This document shows, in pieces, positions 22,579 through 33,529 of a DNA stretch of 64,000 bases. The DNA comes from Neoscytalidium dimidiatum (taxonomy: Eukaryota; Ascomycota; Dothideomycetes; Botryosphaeriales; Botryosphaeriaceae). Position 1 is the stretch's first letter, and each line of letters opens with the position of its first letter. Location of the stretch: NCBI GenBank assembly GCA_037367355.1, contig CM074695.1:1116001-1180000 (forward strand), read 5' to 3'. The notes under the pieces are model-generated. The model searched no databases. It was not told the DNA's origin and worked only from the letters and a program-made list of their open reading frames with translations. Both the position numbers and the translations under genes were made by a program.

Positions 22579-25129
22579 CTAAACGAACGAGCCCCCACCA
22601 CCACTACTACCACCTGCCACGTTCCCCATCATCGCCAACGGCTGCCATGGAATCCTCACTCCCATCGGCTGCAGCACGAGGAAACTGTCATCCGACCCAG
22701 GACTCCACGCATCTGTCGCATAGAACTCCGCTCCACCACCAAATATCCCGCTGCCCGCCGCCGACGCATCCACATCCCCGAATGCGGAATCCACGCGGAG
22801 CAAGCTGCCCTCATCCTCGGCCGAAGCGCTCCAATCCTCCCAGCACTGCAGATCCGGGCTCGCAGTCGCGGAGCCAGACGCCGACGACGGCGCGGGCGTC
22901 AAATCCGCGACGCCCCAGCCGCCGGTGGCGGTGGTGCCGGGACCGCCGCCCAGCGCGTCCGCCAGCAGCGTAGTCGGGCCACCGTAGTAGCCGCGATAAC
23001 TCTTCTCCTTCTCCTCACCCTCCCTTTCCCTCCTCGTCCTCGTCCTCGTCCTCGTGCTCGTCCTCGTCCTCCTCCCCATGCTCATCCCCGTCCACAGCTC
23101 GCCCAACCGCTCCACCCGCTCCGCCGACCAATCCTCGCCCCTGAACTCCCTCCCCACGATCCCCTCGCCCGTCCCCTCGCCCGGCCGCCCCTCCGTCAGC
23201 TCCTCCAGCGCGTGCAGAATCCACCTCAACCTGGTCTCCCGCACTTCTTCGTCCTCCTCCTCATCATCATCATCTTCTTCCTCCTCCGCGAACACGCAGT
23301 ACGCCACGATCAGCCCGACGTCCAGGTACATCGCGCCCAGCGGGCGCACCGCGCGCGCGTGCTCCCAGCTCCTGCACAGGTCGGCCGCCATGCGGCGGAC
23401 GTCGCGCCGCAGGCCGTCCAGGTACGCCGGGTCCACCGGCGGCGGCAGGTGCGGCGCCGACCGCGGGTGCGCGTGCAGGCCGAGCACCATGCGCGCCGCG
23501 ATGGTGCGCATGTTCCAGTAGAACCACAGCACGAAGGCGACGCCGGCGTCGGCGAAGGCGTAGCGCGTGGGCCAGAGCGCGGCGTGGGGCGGCGAGGAGG
23601 CGCGGACGGCGACGCGCGCGGGGTCGGCGAGGGTGGCCGCGATGTAAGGGGCGACGGCGTCGAGGAGGGCGAGCAGGTGGGTGGCGCGGTCGAGGAGGGA
23701 GCGTGCGGCTGATGATGATGATGATGATGATGATAATGATGATGATGATGGCGAGGCGAAGAAGGAGCGCATGTCGCGCGTGAGCGACGGCAGGTGCGAC
23801 ATCGCGTACGAGATGCGGAACATGGAGGCGCGCGGCTCGGCGACGCCGGTCGTGTCGAAGGCGACGGAGGCCCAGGCCGGGGTGGTGAGGAGGTCTTCTT
23901 TGCCGGTGAAGATGGCGTTGAGGCCCTGGCGGGAGGAAGGCGATGTTGGTCAGTGTCGGGCTGCTTTTTGGTGCCAACGGTGTGTGACATGGTCGGGATG
24001 AGGGATCCGCGGGGAACGGCGGATGTCAGGGGACTTACCACGCCGACGGTAACGGCCCGCAGCAGGGCTCGCTCGAACGAGGAAGGGTTCTGGAATTCCT
24101 GTGGGCCGCGTAGCTCAAGGATCCGCGCAGCGCCGCCCATATGAGTCGTGAAGTTGCGGTTCGTGCCGCATGCCCCCATCGCCTGTCGACGTCCAATCAG
24201 TCAACTTCCCAGGGCAATGGCCAGCTCAGCCAAGGGATGTACTCACGTAGGCTTCCGTGATGGCCAGGAGGACCGTGGCACAGAGCGTCGACGTCGATCG
24301 TACCTGGTTCGGATCCTCAATGGCGGCGGAGAGGCTCTTCAGCGCTTTGGCGTACAAATGCGGATTTATACGTTCCCTGCTGCTCTTGCGCAGCATGGAA
24401 TCGTGGGTGGTAGACAAGCAAGCGGCCGCATCAGTTAATGCGACAGTCGAGCCCAACCTTCTGGGAACTTCGCCGATGAATGGGCCGAAGAGCTTGATCT
24501 GATTCGATGGTCCGCCCTGACTGATTGAAGCTACCAGTCTGGATGTGAGGATCTCGATGCCTGATAGCGCCGGATGCTTCGGCAGTCCACCGAAGACGGC
24601 TTGTTGGCGCTTCAGTTGCTTCTTCAGGCGGAGATCCTGTGGGGCCCCGAACTTCACGGCCGCTGATATCCGATCTTTCACGGGTGATGACGAGGCGGTG
24701 GGCTCATCGTGTGGCTCATCGCTCACCATCTTCATCGTGTGGAACACACCGGTGGTGGTGAACTTGGTCCGGACCGTCTCGATGGTGGTGCATGGGGTCT
24801 GTTGTTGGACTGGCTGCTCCCGGGGCTGGCGACGGCAGGGGATGTCAACCGTCTGTTGCAGGCGCTCATTGGGCGTCGTGGTGTTGCGGGTTGCGTTACT
24901 GCGGGCCCGCTGTCTTGGGCCTTCATCCATGAACTTCCCGTACGGGTTGGATGGGCCGGGACACGGGCGATCGCTGCGGCGGCACTGCTGGCAGACGGGC
25001 CATTTTTCGTCGCACTGCTCGCGCCATGAGCACCCATGCGGCAGGCGAAGCGGCGAGTAAGGAGAAACTTACGCGGATCTTCCTCGCTCGACAAGTGGCA
25101 CAGCCTTTGCTCTTAGGGACACCAACCAT
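22579..25129 (-). CDS. Zn2Cys6 transcription factor (Fungal_trans_2 type)
   Basis: Four exons: 25129-25073, 25014-24247, 24182-24039 and 23925-22579, giving 771 residues. Introns are 58, 64 and 113 bases. The binuclear zinc cluster begins at residue 10: C10, C13, C20, C27, C30 and C37, with RARKIRC and CRRSDRPC. The first intron splits it after KIR, a common position. The middle region (GPFIGEVPRRLGSTVALTDAAACL, RINPHLYAKAL, SLSAAIEDPNQVRSTSTLCA) matches the fungal-specific regulatory domain 2 type found in many Zn2Cys6 factors. A poly-Ser run encoded by ATG-repeat DNA (23710-23750) and an acidic Asp/Glu run interrupt the C-terminal half. It is expected to act in the nucleus as a DNA-binding regulator; targets cannot be told from sequence. 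Confidence 0.9.
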
Positions 25130-28009
25130 TGCTTACATGTAGGGACGGGAGGTTGGAAGGAGTGTGCGTCTGCCGCGATACCTGCCCGAGAGGGGATAAT
25201 ATAGCAGAACAGGACGGCAGTGGAACAGTGAGACGGCGTCGCGTACGGGGAATTTTCTGGACCAGCCGGGGCGCACAATTTGGGGGCCACACGGTTTTAT
25301 AGAAGCGGCGGCGCACCACGAGCCAGAGAGCAGACAACAGCGATCTGCAATGCGCGCAGCGCGAGGCACAGCAATGCCACACTCAGAGCTGCACCCACGC
25401 GCATGGTTGTCGCGATCTGTGGCACGCTCGACCCTCTCGGCGGGCGTCCGTCCCCCAGGCACCAGGCATCCGCAGCAGCGCGAGACGGAAATCAGCGACG
25501 AGCCACGGCCAGGGCCCGCATCGGCGCAAGCGATAGGGCTGACGGCCGGCAGGGATGCGTCCTGAACGGCCACCGCTGCTTGGGCGTGCCAACGGCGGGC
25601 GTGGCCCAGTCAGGAAGCCTGGCGGGCCCCTCCACGGCGGGAGAGCTTGACGAGGCCGCTCCGCGCATGATGGAGTGGCGCGTGGGCGGCCGGCGGGCGA
25701 GGAGGAGCGGTCGGGCTGACGGCGAGGCCGGTGGGGGCTGAAAGCAACGAGTCTGACAGGCTGCCGTCGCGGGCTCGTGATTTCGACGCATGCGGTCTGG
25801 GCAGGCATTGCGCAGCCGGAGCGCCCGCGGATGAGGGCATGACTGTTCTTCGGGCGTGAAGTATAAAGTATCGCTAGGGAACACGTCGTGCTTGAGGAAG
25901 TTTGGCACCGCGTCCTACGGAGCGGCATCTGCCTGGCGCACGGCGACCCCGACTGCCTACAGTCTGTTTGCCTGCCTTTTTTTTTGGGCTGCTCGGTTCG
26001 GCTTCTCCTGAAGCGCGAACGCGAGGCATGTGGGCTGTCTGCCCCGTTTCGAGCCTGTGTGGTGCTCGAGGAATTGGCGCCAAGGGATGTTCTGGGAAGC
26101 GATGCAGGCGGTTGATGACGAAGCAACAAGGGCAGTTAGCTCCCTTCCTCTGTGCAACTGTGCGAATACTCTCGGGGGCTCGCTCTCGTACCCTCGGCGT
26201 CACACAGCCGGCCCAGCACTGCTGTTTCATGGGCCCCGACTGTGCTCCCCTGGCGGCATCGTAAGGCTGAGGGGAAGACAGGCGGCGAGCAGACTGCGAA
26301 GCTGCGGGTCTCGCCCGTTTGGCTGCAGGTGCTGCTCCCTTGCGTCGCGGGTCTTCGTAGCAATATTGCGTCGTAGCTGGCGCGCTGCGGGCGCCTGCAG
26401 ACTGCGTCACCCAGTCGCCATTGGGGAGGGTTTGGGACGAGAGTGCATGCGGTTGGCTCCTCTGCACGGCGTTGTCTCCGTCACAGTCACAAACAAAGAC
26501 CCGCGGCTGTGGCTGTTGAAGTGTGCATGCAGGGAGCAGCAGGGCTCAGCCTGCTCACCGCCCGTCCTGGCGGGTCGGCCTGGAATGGTGGGCTGGCGGG
26601 CTGGCTTGCTGGCGTGCTGTCTGACAGGGAGGGTTGGGGGTCGCCGTGGACGCGGTACCGGGAAGACAGATGCGATGAGCAGCAGCTGGGAGCGATGCGA
26701 TACGATGCGATCAATGATGTGCCCGTGCGATGAGATGGCCCAATGGTGGCTCCGGCGGCAAACATGTGCAAGTGCGGCCTGCTGTTTGCCTACTGGACGT
26801 CGTCATCGGGCGGCCTCGAGGTGGTTCCAGGCTGCTGCGGCGAGTGCACGGTGTTTATGAGTCTGGCTCTGGCCCTGGCTCTGACATCTGTTTCCTGTCA
26901 GGCTACCGTCCGATCTTCAGCGGCTCTGCGCGGGAGTCATGGAGCAGGAAGCCGGCGGGTGTGATGGCGTCACCACCTCCCGTCTTCCCACCTCCGTCCT
27001 CTCCGCCGCCCCCCTTGCGCCCGGCGATGGGCCTCGCGCCGGCCCGATGAGCACGACCTCCTGACGCTTCAGATCGCCGTCTAGCGCGGTGCTTGTTTCC
27101 CCAGAGTTTCCACTCGTATCGTGCCGCTGTGTCGTCACAGCTGCTCCCGCTCTGCTCCTGCTCGTCATCTCAATTTCACCTTCAGTGATGGCTGTCTCAT
27201 GCTCGCGCCTCGGAACGCTTGTCCTCACGGCGGCCTGTCGCTCCAAGCGGCCTTGCGCTGGGCGGCATCTCGATTTGCCAGACGGCAGCAGGTGTGTCCC
27301 TCGCAGCGGACGAGCTTCTGGCTCGCTCCAGCGCCTCGGCCTCCGTCATGCGTCTCTGGCCAGCTCGCATTAGTGTCCAGCCTTCTGTCATCTCTCGCTA
27401 GACCGCCTGCTTCCAGCCTAGCCAGCACCCACATGCAGTCTAGCGAGCAGACTCTCGGTCATACGCCCACGAAGCACGAGTCTCGAAGCCTGCTGCACCG
27501 CCAAGGTCCGACAAAAGGCGGGGAAAGGAGAAGCCAGCCAGCACGAGCGACCGAGCCAGCAAGCCGCAAGCCCTCGGCCAGCTGATGACATGGTGCTTGA
27601 TTGTGCAAGATCGTCGAAGGGAGTGGCGCCATCAATAGCGGTAGTAGTAGTAATAAGTAGCAAAAGCTGCGCTCATGAATATTAGAGTCACTTTGACACC
27701 CTCCCCCCCGCTCACATCCCCCCGTCCCGTTCCTGAAGATCCTCCGCATTTCTCGCTGCGACGTCGCGACTCGGCCCTTTCCCCTCCCCCCCCACGACCT
27801 CTTCGCGCCCGCGACTTCACCCTCTCATGCGCCACCAACACCTCGTATCTCACGATCCTCGGTCACGCTTGCACTGAACGCCCAGCCCTCAACAACCCGG
27901 CTCGTCCGCCCGCCAGTCATCCGCGCGACGGACTGCATCACCACATCGCATCACATCGCATCCGTGCTTCAACACCTCACATCTCACCCCACGAAAACCG
28001 TCCGGCATC
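25130..28009. other. Long GC-rich spacer without a supported gene
   Basis: About 2.9 kb between the divergent Zn2Cys6 gene and the defensin-like gene. Long overlapping frames exist on both strands, but all are Arg/Ala/Pro/Ser-rich with no domain, conserved start or splice logic. The part next to 28010 should be the promoter of the secreted peptide. Confidence 0.5.
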
Positions 28010-28689
28010 ATGCGCGCCTCAGCCTCGGCCTTTTCGGCATTCCTCGCCTTGATGTTCGCCGCTGCCCTCACCCTGGCGCTCCCGATGCCGCTGCCGCCGT
28101 TGCGCAACCTGCCACGCGCCGAGAAGGGCCAGATCGACTATACTCGCGACCTACTGGATCCCATCCTGTGCCCCGCTGCTGGAACGGGTGCGTGCGCGAT
28201 GCAGTGCGGTCAGCTCGCGGCTGGCCTGACCGGCGCCTGCGATGCGAATGGGTGAGTGCATTCACGGCTTTCTCTCTGCAATCTCATTCGTTTGCAAGGA
28301 CATCTGCTTCATGTTCAATCGGGCGCGGGTATGCAACCGTGTCTCCGGAGTCGATAGTGCGCTCTACGTGGCCTTTGGCATGCTGGAACGCAGGCCAACT
28401 GGCCGATCGATTCTCATTGACTGATGTCGCCTCACTTCACTTTGTTCCACGCCATCCCCCGGGATTGGAGCGGAATCAGCACAGCACGTGGTGCGGCCGT
28501 TCACATGTCGGCTCTGCAAAATGGCGCAAAGCAGGATTTCATCTGCAGGCTTGATCTCTCGCCCTACTTTCTCTTATCCCATTTTATGAACAAGTGCAAC
28601 GCTAATATTCGTGCTTTCACCGCAGCAATTGTATCTGCGCCGACGGCCAAGGACCTGTCCGCCAGACTGGCATCCGCGAGCAGCCATGA
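28010..28689 (+). CDS. Defensin-like secreted peptide precursor (CS-alpha-beta spacing)
   Basis: Two exons, 28010-28251 and 28626-28689, give 101 residues. The intron is long for this genome (374 bases, gtgagt...ccgcag, with a GCTAAT branch-like site). Splicing turns an otherwise odd-numbered cysteine set into six. A signal peptide (MRASASAFSAFLALMFAAAL) is followed by a Pro-rich pro-region. The cysteines lie at 54, 62, 66, 77, 83 and 85, with spacing C-x7-C-x3-C-x10-C-x5-C-x1-C. That is the CxxxC...CxC signature of the CS-alpha-beta defensin fold, seen in fungal defensin-like peptides. The precursor then continues with about 16 residues after the last Cys, which is unusual for a defensin. 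Antimicrobial activity is inferred only from the pattern. It could instead be an unrelated small secreted protein. Confidence 0.65.
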
Positions 28690-29660
28690 TCATGCCGCTC
28701 TCCGGTGGCCAATGAAATTATTCTCATTCGACTTCACTTCTACGTCGCAGAACTCGGATTCGGGCTTCATTACCTCTTCTCTTCTCTAGCAGGTGCTTTC
28801 ATCGATTTCCGGGGATGAAAGAAGGATCGAAGCCCGGTTTCATCCATTTTCCTTATTTCTTTCCCCTTGTCCTTGAAAGGAGCAACGGACTGCGAATATA
28901 CCCACGGTCGCTAGCTGGTCTCTTCGGCCATGATGATGAAGTTACGAACGAATGGACGGGTGGACGGACGATGAAGGACGAAGAAGAAAAGGTTACTGCA
29001 TGGAGGATATACCCAACGGTCGCTCAGAATCGCGCTCTTCCTTTTTTTTTTTTTTTCTCTCTTTTCTCCTTCGTTTCCGGTCATTGTGCAGGCCCTCTTT
29101 CATGAGAACGATGAGGATAAGAAATTTCCTTTCTTGCTCATTAGCGGAGGATATACCCCCACTATCGCTTGGATCGTTTCCGCGGAGAGGATGCTGCGTG
29201 AAAGGGAAGAGATGACGGGCCCTGACGCGTTGCATGACTTCGGCTGAGCAGGTGCGAATGATACGAGGATGAGGCTGAGTGGGATATGGATAAGTACGTG
29301 GCAGCGATGATCGTTGCACAAACAGTGAAAACCAATTATTTGCATGAAAAACTCTGCACCAGTGCTACACGCACGCTTGAAAGTCATGAAGAACCTTGTC
29401 CGTATATCTAGTTATACGAGAGGTGGCCTTACACTACACCCGTGATTGAGGTATCATTGCATGCTGCGTGCATCAGCCGCCAACGCCTGAAATGCACTTG
29501 CTCCATTTTCCAGACCAGCCTGAGCAACCAAAATCTGCCTCTGGACCTTGATTCCGTGCTCCCAAACGCCGTAACCAGTGTACGCTAACCATCTCAGAGA
29601 GGAGAGCCCCATCCCCAACAAGAAGCAACGGCGAACATCTTCGAGAAATTTTCCCCATCA
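28690..29660. other. Intergenic with three spaced 20-base repeats
   Basis: No gene is supported. Three related copies of a roughly 20-base sequence (consensus GATATACCCNACGGTCGCT) sit at 28894-28912, 29005-29024 and 29149-29169. A T tract occurs at 29041-29056. Confidence 0.6.
28894..29169 (+). repeat. Three spaced copies of an ATATACCC-CGGTCGCT sequence
   Basis: Copies at 28894-28912, 29005-29024 and 29149-29169 share ATATACCC followed by a near-identical CGGTCGCT (ACTATCGCT in the third). They are 111 and 144 bases apart in the same orientation. No longer flanking similarity is evident by eye. Confidence 0.6.
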
Positions 29661-30623
29661 CTAATCCTCATCGAACTTCTTCCCATCCGGCGGCGGCGTC
29701 GGCGGGCCCTCCAGTCCCACACTCCTCATATCGGCCAAAAGCTCCCTCACATGCACCTCCCTCTTCTTGTTGCTCTTCCACCGCACCGCCTGGCTATAAA
29801 ACAGCAAGTCCCACGCCGGCGCCGGAATCCCCTCCAACAAGCCCGGCACGCGCATCTTCGCGCGCCGATACGCCTTCCACAGCTCCACCCGCACCACGGC
29901 CCTCTTCCGCGCATCCGTCGCCAGATACGCATGCCTCAAGCAGTTGTTCAGCCGCACCACCGCGGCCCTCTCGGCCTCCCCACCAACAACACCACCACCA
30001 CCCCCTCCTCCTCCTTCTTCTTCTCCCTCGCCCCCGCGCACGCGCACCCGCAGCGCGTCCAGCTCCGCCCGCACGTCCGCCGGCGCCGCCTCCGCCAGCA
30101 TCGGCACCTCCACGTCCGCCCTGTCCTTCGCCACCGCCCGCAGCCGCATCACCGTCGCGTCCAGCTCGTCGTCGCGCTCGAGCTGCCGGACCTCCCGCTC
30201 CAGCTTGCTGATCTTGCGCCACAGCTCGGCCGCCGTGCGCCCGTCGGCCGCCATGCGCGCCGCCGAGAGCGGCGTCGGCGCGCCGGTGCCGATTTGCGAG
30301 ATTTCCTGCGTGAAGAAGCGGATCGGCGACGGCTCCGGGTGCGTGTTTTTGAGGTTGAGCGGGTCGTCGGCGTCGAGGAGCGGGGAGGTGGAGGGGGAGG
30401 AGGAGGAGGAGGAGGAGGAGGAGGAGGAGGAGGAGGAGGAGGAGGAGTGTGGCGGTTGTGGCGGAGGGATGTCGGCCGTAGGTGCGGAGCGGACGGTGTT
30501 GGGTTGTTGGCGGGTGAGTTGGCGGCGGGCGCGAGCGCTGCGCGAGGATATGGGGCGGGAGGAGGGAGGCGCGGAGGGGAGCGTGGAGGAGAGGGGGCGC
30601 CGGAGGAGCCGTGGTAGTAGCAT
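29661..30623 (-). CDS. Predicted mitochondrial protein of unknown function
   Basis: Single exon, 320 residues. The N-terminus (MLLPRLLRRPLSSTLPSAPP) is Arg/Ser-rich without acids, typical of a mitochondrial presequence. A run of 17 Ser encoded by GGA-repeat DNA and a Gly/Glu-rich insert are low-complexity interruptions. The rest appears conserved in style: a charged coiled-coil-like stretch (AAELWRKISKLEREVRQLER), NNCLRHAYLATDARKRAV, ELWKAYRRAKMRVPGLLEGI, AWDLLFYSQAVRW, and the terminal REVHVRELLADMRSVG and PPTPP. I do not recognise a named family. Its strand is chosen because the opposite frame is an Arg/His/Pro-rich shadow. Confidence 0.7.
   Translation of the reverse strand: MLLPRLLRRPLSSTLPSAPPSSRPISSRSARARRQLTRQQPNTVRSAPTADIPPPQPPHSSSSSSSSSSSSSSSSSPSTSPLLDADDPLNLKNTHPEPSPIRFFTQEISQIGTGAPTPLSAARMAADGRTAAELWRKISKLEREVRQLERDDELDATVMRLRAVAKDRADVEVPMLAEAAPADVRAELDALRVRVRGGEGEEEGGGGGGGGVVGGEAERAAVVRLNNCLRHAYLATDARKRAVVRVELWKAYRRAKMRVPGLLEGIPAPAWDLLFYSQAVRWKSNKKREVHVRELLADMRSVGLEGPPTPPPDGKKFDED
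30396..30447 (+). repeat. GGA trinucleotide microsatellite in coding sequence
   Basis: A GGA/GAG run of about 52 bases encodes the poly-Ser stretch of the minus-strand mitochondrial protein. It is likely to vary in length between strains. Confidence 0.9.
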
Positions 30624-31579
30624 TGGTGTTGATGTAAGGACTGGAAGGTTGTGGTGAGGGTGTTGTTGTTCGCACTGCTGGTGGTGTTGCGGCGAAATAA
30701 TTTCCGCAGAGCGATTTGGATGGGTGTGACGTTGTTCGCGCCGTGACTAAGCAGGATTGCCGGGAAGTTTGAGCGTATCTCGCTGCGACGGAGACTCTTT
30801 CCCCGAGTCCTCTTCATCCAGTGGCATGTCAATCGATGGTTCCGTATTCATGCTTGATGCAAGAAAAGGCGCGCCTCCTGACTTGAGCAGATCCGAGCCT
30901 TCCGGCCAACACAGCTAGCAGTGGCGTCATCCATAGCTTGAATCATTGCATGCGCATACTTTCCAATGACGAGATGAGGCTGATGAGGCCTGACAACCTT
31001 ATCAAAAAGAAGCTCCGTGATTTGCTCGGCGATGTCACGTTGCCGCAATCCGACACTCTTCTGCGCAATCCCTACCTGATCATGCATGCATAGCCGGAGG
31101 ATTTCTACATCTCCCATCCAAGCCTTCTTCTGTGCGGAATGCCCGGCATTCTTATTTACTACCATCTTACGGACCCTTCTAATCGGAAGATGCTTATTGC
31201 ACCTCTGCAACATGTAACCCAGATCAGAATGTCCATGCTGGTATGCATTCATGGTGTCAAAGCGGGGTCATGTCAGCTTTACCACGTCAGTCAGAAGGAT
31301 CGGTCAATAGATGAGGGGTAGGCCGCACAAAATATACTTTATGACCTAGGACTTTCTCTTTCTGATTGCGGCAATTCCGTCCTCAACTTTATTGTGCGGA
31401 GGTGGAGCGCACTTACTCGAACATCGGCAGAGCAGGTGCAAAGACGGGCCTTCCTCCCCGTCCATCCGTTTATTTGTGGCACTGGGCCTCTCTCCTGGCT
31501 GCATCGCTTCCCAACCGCAATCCTTCATCCAGATTCTATTCCGTTTCCCTATCTCAACTATTCGAAGCAGCCCTCCATC
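30624..31579. other. Divergent intergenic region
   Basis: Spacer between the mitochondrial-protein gene (-) and the FAD oxidoreductase (+). A 134-codon minus frame (30848-31252) has fairly normal composition (VEILRLCMHDQVGIAQKS, QRDIAEQITELLFDKVV) but no recognised domain. It is kept as a weak possibility rather than a gene. Confidence 0.5.
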
Positions 31580-33049
31580 ATGAAACCGCCCTTCCGTCTT
31601 CTGTTAGTGCTCAGCCTATGGTGGAATAGATGTTCTTCCACGCTGTTCGGCGAGAATGAGCAGTCCGATCCTTGGCTCCAAGACTGCCAACAGAAACACC
31701 CCGATTTAGAGGTCATCACTCGCGACGTTGTCATTGTAGGGGGAGGATCATCGGGCACATGGGCTGCCATAAAATTGCGGGACATGAACTATACCGTGAG
31801 CCTGATCGAGCAGAAGAACAGGCTCGGTGGCCACACAGAGACGTATATCGACCCGAAAACCGGGACACCGCTCGACTACAGCGTCGTCATATTCCACGAC
31901 ATAGACGTCGTCCGCCGCTATTTCAATCGGTTCGGCATCCCGTTGACCAGAGCGGGAAGTTTAAGCCAAAGAACGCTGTACCTCGACTTCTCTACCGGCA
32001 AAGTGGTCAATTACACCGCCCAGAACTTTACTGATGCGCTCGATGCCTACGACGAGCAGCTGAAGAAATATCCTTACCTACAAGACGGATTTGACCTACC
32101 ATACCCCGTCCCAGAAGACCTCCTCCTCCCCTTCGGCAAATTCGCCCGCAAATACAACCTCGACAACTGGGTCCCCGTCGCCTTCACGTACGCGCAAGGC
32201 GTCGGCAACTTCCTCGAACTGCCCACCATTTACGTCATGAAGCTGCTCGGCCTCACCGTCGTCCAGAGCATCCGCACAAGCTTCCTCAAAACCGCCCGCA
32301 GCAACAACAGCGAGATCTACAGCCTCGCGCAGCGCGAGCTCGGCCAGGACGCCCTCCTCAACAGCACCGTCCTCGGCACCTCGCGACGGCCCCTCCCGCA
32401 CACCCCCAACGCCGCCATCCGCCTGCTCGTCCGCACGCCCGCGGGCCCGCGCCTCATCCTCGCAAAGCAGCTCCTCCTCGCCATCCCGCCCACGCCCGCC
32501 AACCTCGGCCCCTTCGCCCTCGACCCCGACGCGCTCTCCCTCTTCGCCCGCTTCAGGTACTCGTACTACTTCACCGGCCTCCTCAACAACACCGGCCTCG
32601 CCGACCCCGCCCAGCTCCAGAACGTCGACCCGGCCAACCCCTTCGCCCTGCCCGACCTCCCCGGCGCCTACGACTTCAGCCCCACCCGCGTCCCGGGCAT
32701 CGTCGACGTCAAGTACGGCGCGCCCGTCGGCGCGGCGCACGCGTCGTCCGTCGCGGACTTCGAGGGCGCGGTGCTGGCGACGCTGGGCCGCCTGCGCGAG
32801 GGCGGCGACGTGCGGTTCGCGGCGTTGCCGGCGGGGGGTGCGCCGGAGTTCGTGGCGGCGAGCTTACACGCGCCGTTCGAGATGATCGTCGGGCCGGAGG
32901 ATATCAGGGCCGGGTTCTACCGCGAGGTGGGCGCGTTGCAAGGGCGGCAAGGGGTGTGGTGGACGGGCGCGGCGTGGCATGCGCAGGATTCGAGCCTGCT
33001 GTGGCAGTTTACGGAGAAGATTGTGGAGAGGTTGGTTGCGAGACTGTGA
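31580..33049 (+). CDS. Secreted FAD-dependent oxidoreductase (amine-oxidase fold)
   Basis: Single exon. The open frame begins upstream at 31394, but the ATG at 31580 is preferred because it starts a signal peptide (MKPPFRLLLVLSLWW), giving 489 residues. The dinucleotide-binding motif VVIVGGGSSGTWAA lies at about 50-63, followed by an acidic strand end (LIEQ) and GGHTET (83-88), which contacts FAD in flavin amine oxidases. The C-terminus has GVWWTGAAWHAQDSS near the end, the usual FAD-closing region. It resembles the fungal group annotated as FAD oxidoreductase or beta-cyclopiazonate dehydrogenase-like. The substrate is unknown. The next two genes encode an ATP-grasp-like protein and a hydrolase. 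Confidence 0.88.
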   Translation: MKPPFRLLLVLSLWWNRCSSTLFGENEQSDPWLQDCQQKHPDLEVITRDVVIVGGGSSGTWAAIKLRDMNYTVSLIEQKNRLGGHTETYIDPKTGTPLDYSVVIFHDIDVVRRYFNRFGIPLTRAGSLSQRTLYLDFSTGKVVNYTAQNFTDALDAYDEQLKKYPYLQDGFDLPYPVPEDLLLPFGKFARKYNLDNWVPVAFTYAQGVGNFLELPTIYVMKLLGLTVVQSIRTSFLKTARSNNSEIYSLAQRELGQDALLNSTVLGTSRRPLPHTPNAAIRLLVRTPAGPRLILAKQLLLAIPPTPANLGPFALDPDALSLFARFRYSYYFTGLLNNTGLADPAQLQNVDPANPFALPDLPGAYDFSPTRVPGIVDVKYGAPVGAAHASSVADFEGAVLATLGRLREGGDVRFAALPAGGAPEFVAASLHAPFEMIVGPEDIRAGFYREVGALQGRQGVWWTGAAWHAQDSSLLWQFTEKIVERLVARL

Positions 33050-33529
33050 TGGTGCGTGTCAGGGGGAAGGATTGATGACGATGAACATTGTTGAGCGACG
33101 GCTCACGTAATGAGGTAGACTTTTGCTCGGTGGTTTCGGACACATGCCTCTCTTGGAAGCAAACTATAATCATTATTCACATTTGATAACTGTTGCGTGC
33201 ACTCTGAAGTGATTCTGAAGCAGGCAAATAGTGTTTATATGCTTCTGCCGAGAGGGTATCATTCTGAAACGAGAGACCGCACTGCCTTGCATAGAAGAAA
33301 TAAAGCAAATAAACTCCGAATACCGACGTTGGTCCAGCAGACCAAACACCCAAAGGGAAATCGTTATGCATAAGTCATCCCTCATAACCACCTCGTCACC
33401 GACCGGGAAAGCTGACAGGAGACAAGGAAAAAGGATGCGAACGCGCCGAGACAGACATGATCAAACGAGCGCAGGCAAAAACGTGTTTCACAGAAGAGAA
33501 ACGAACAGGGAGCTCATCTCAGGCCTCAT
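33050..33529. other. Convergent intergenic spacer
   Basis: Spacer between the 3' ends of the oxidoreductase (+) and the ATP-grasp-like gene (-). No gene seen; an open plus-strand frame here is the start of a non-coding shadow over the next gene. Confidence 0.6.

Noticed and set aside
25130..28009. Several long overlapping frames in GC-rich DNA
   Set aside because: All are Arg/Ala/Pro/Ser-rich in several frames at once, which is expected from GC content alone.
29751..30617. 288-codon plus-strand frame opposite the mitochondrial protein
   Set aside because: His/Arg/Pro and poly-Gly composition derived from the antisense GGA repeat; the minus strand has a presequence and normal helices.
30848..31252. 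134-codon minus-strand frame
   Set aside because: Composition is acceptable but no domain, signal or conserved motif is seen; evidence is too weak for a gene.
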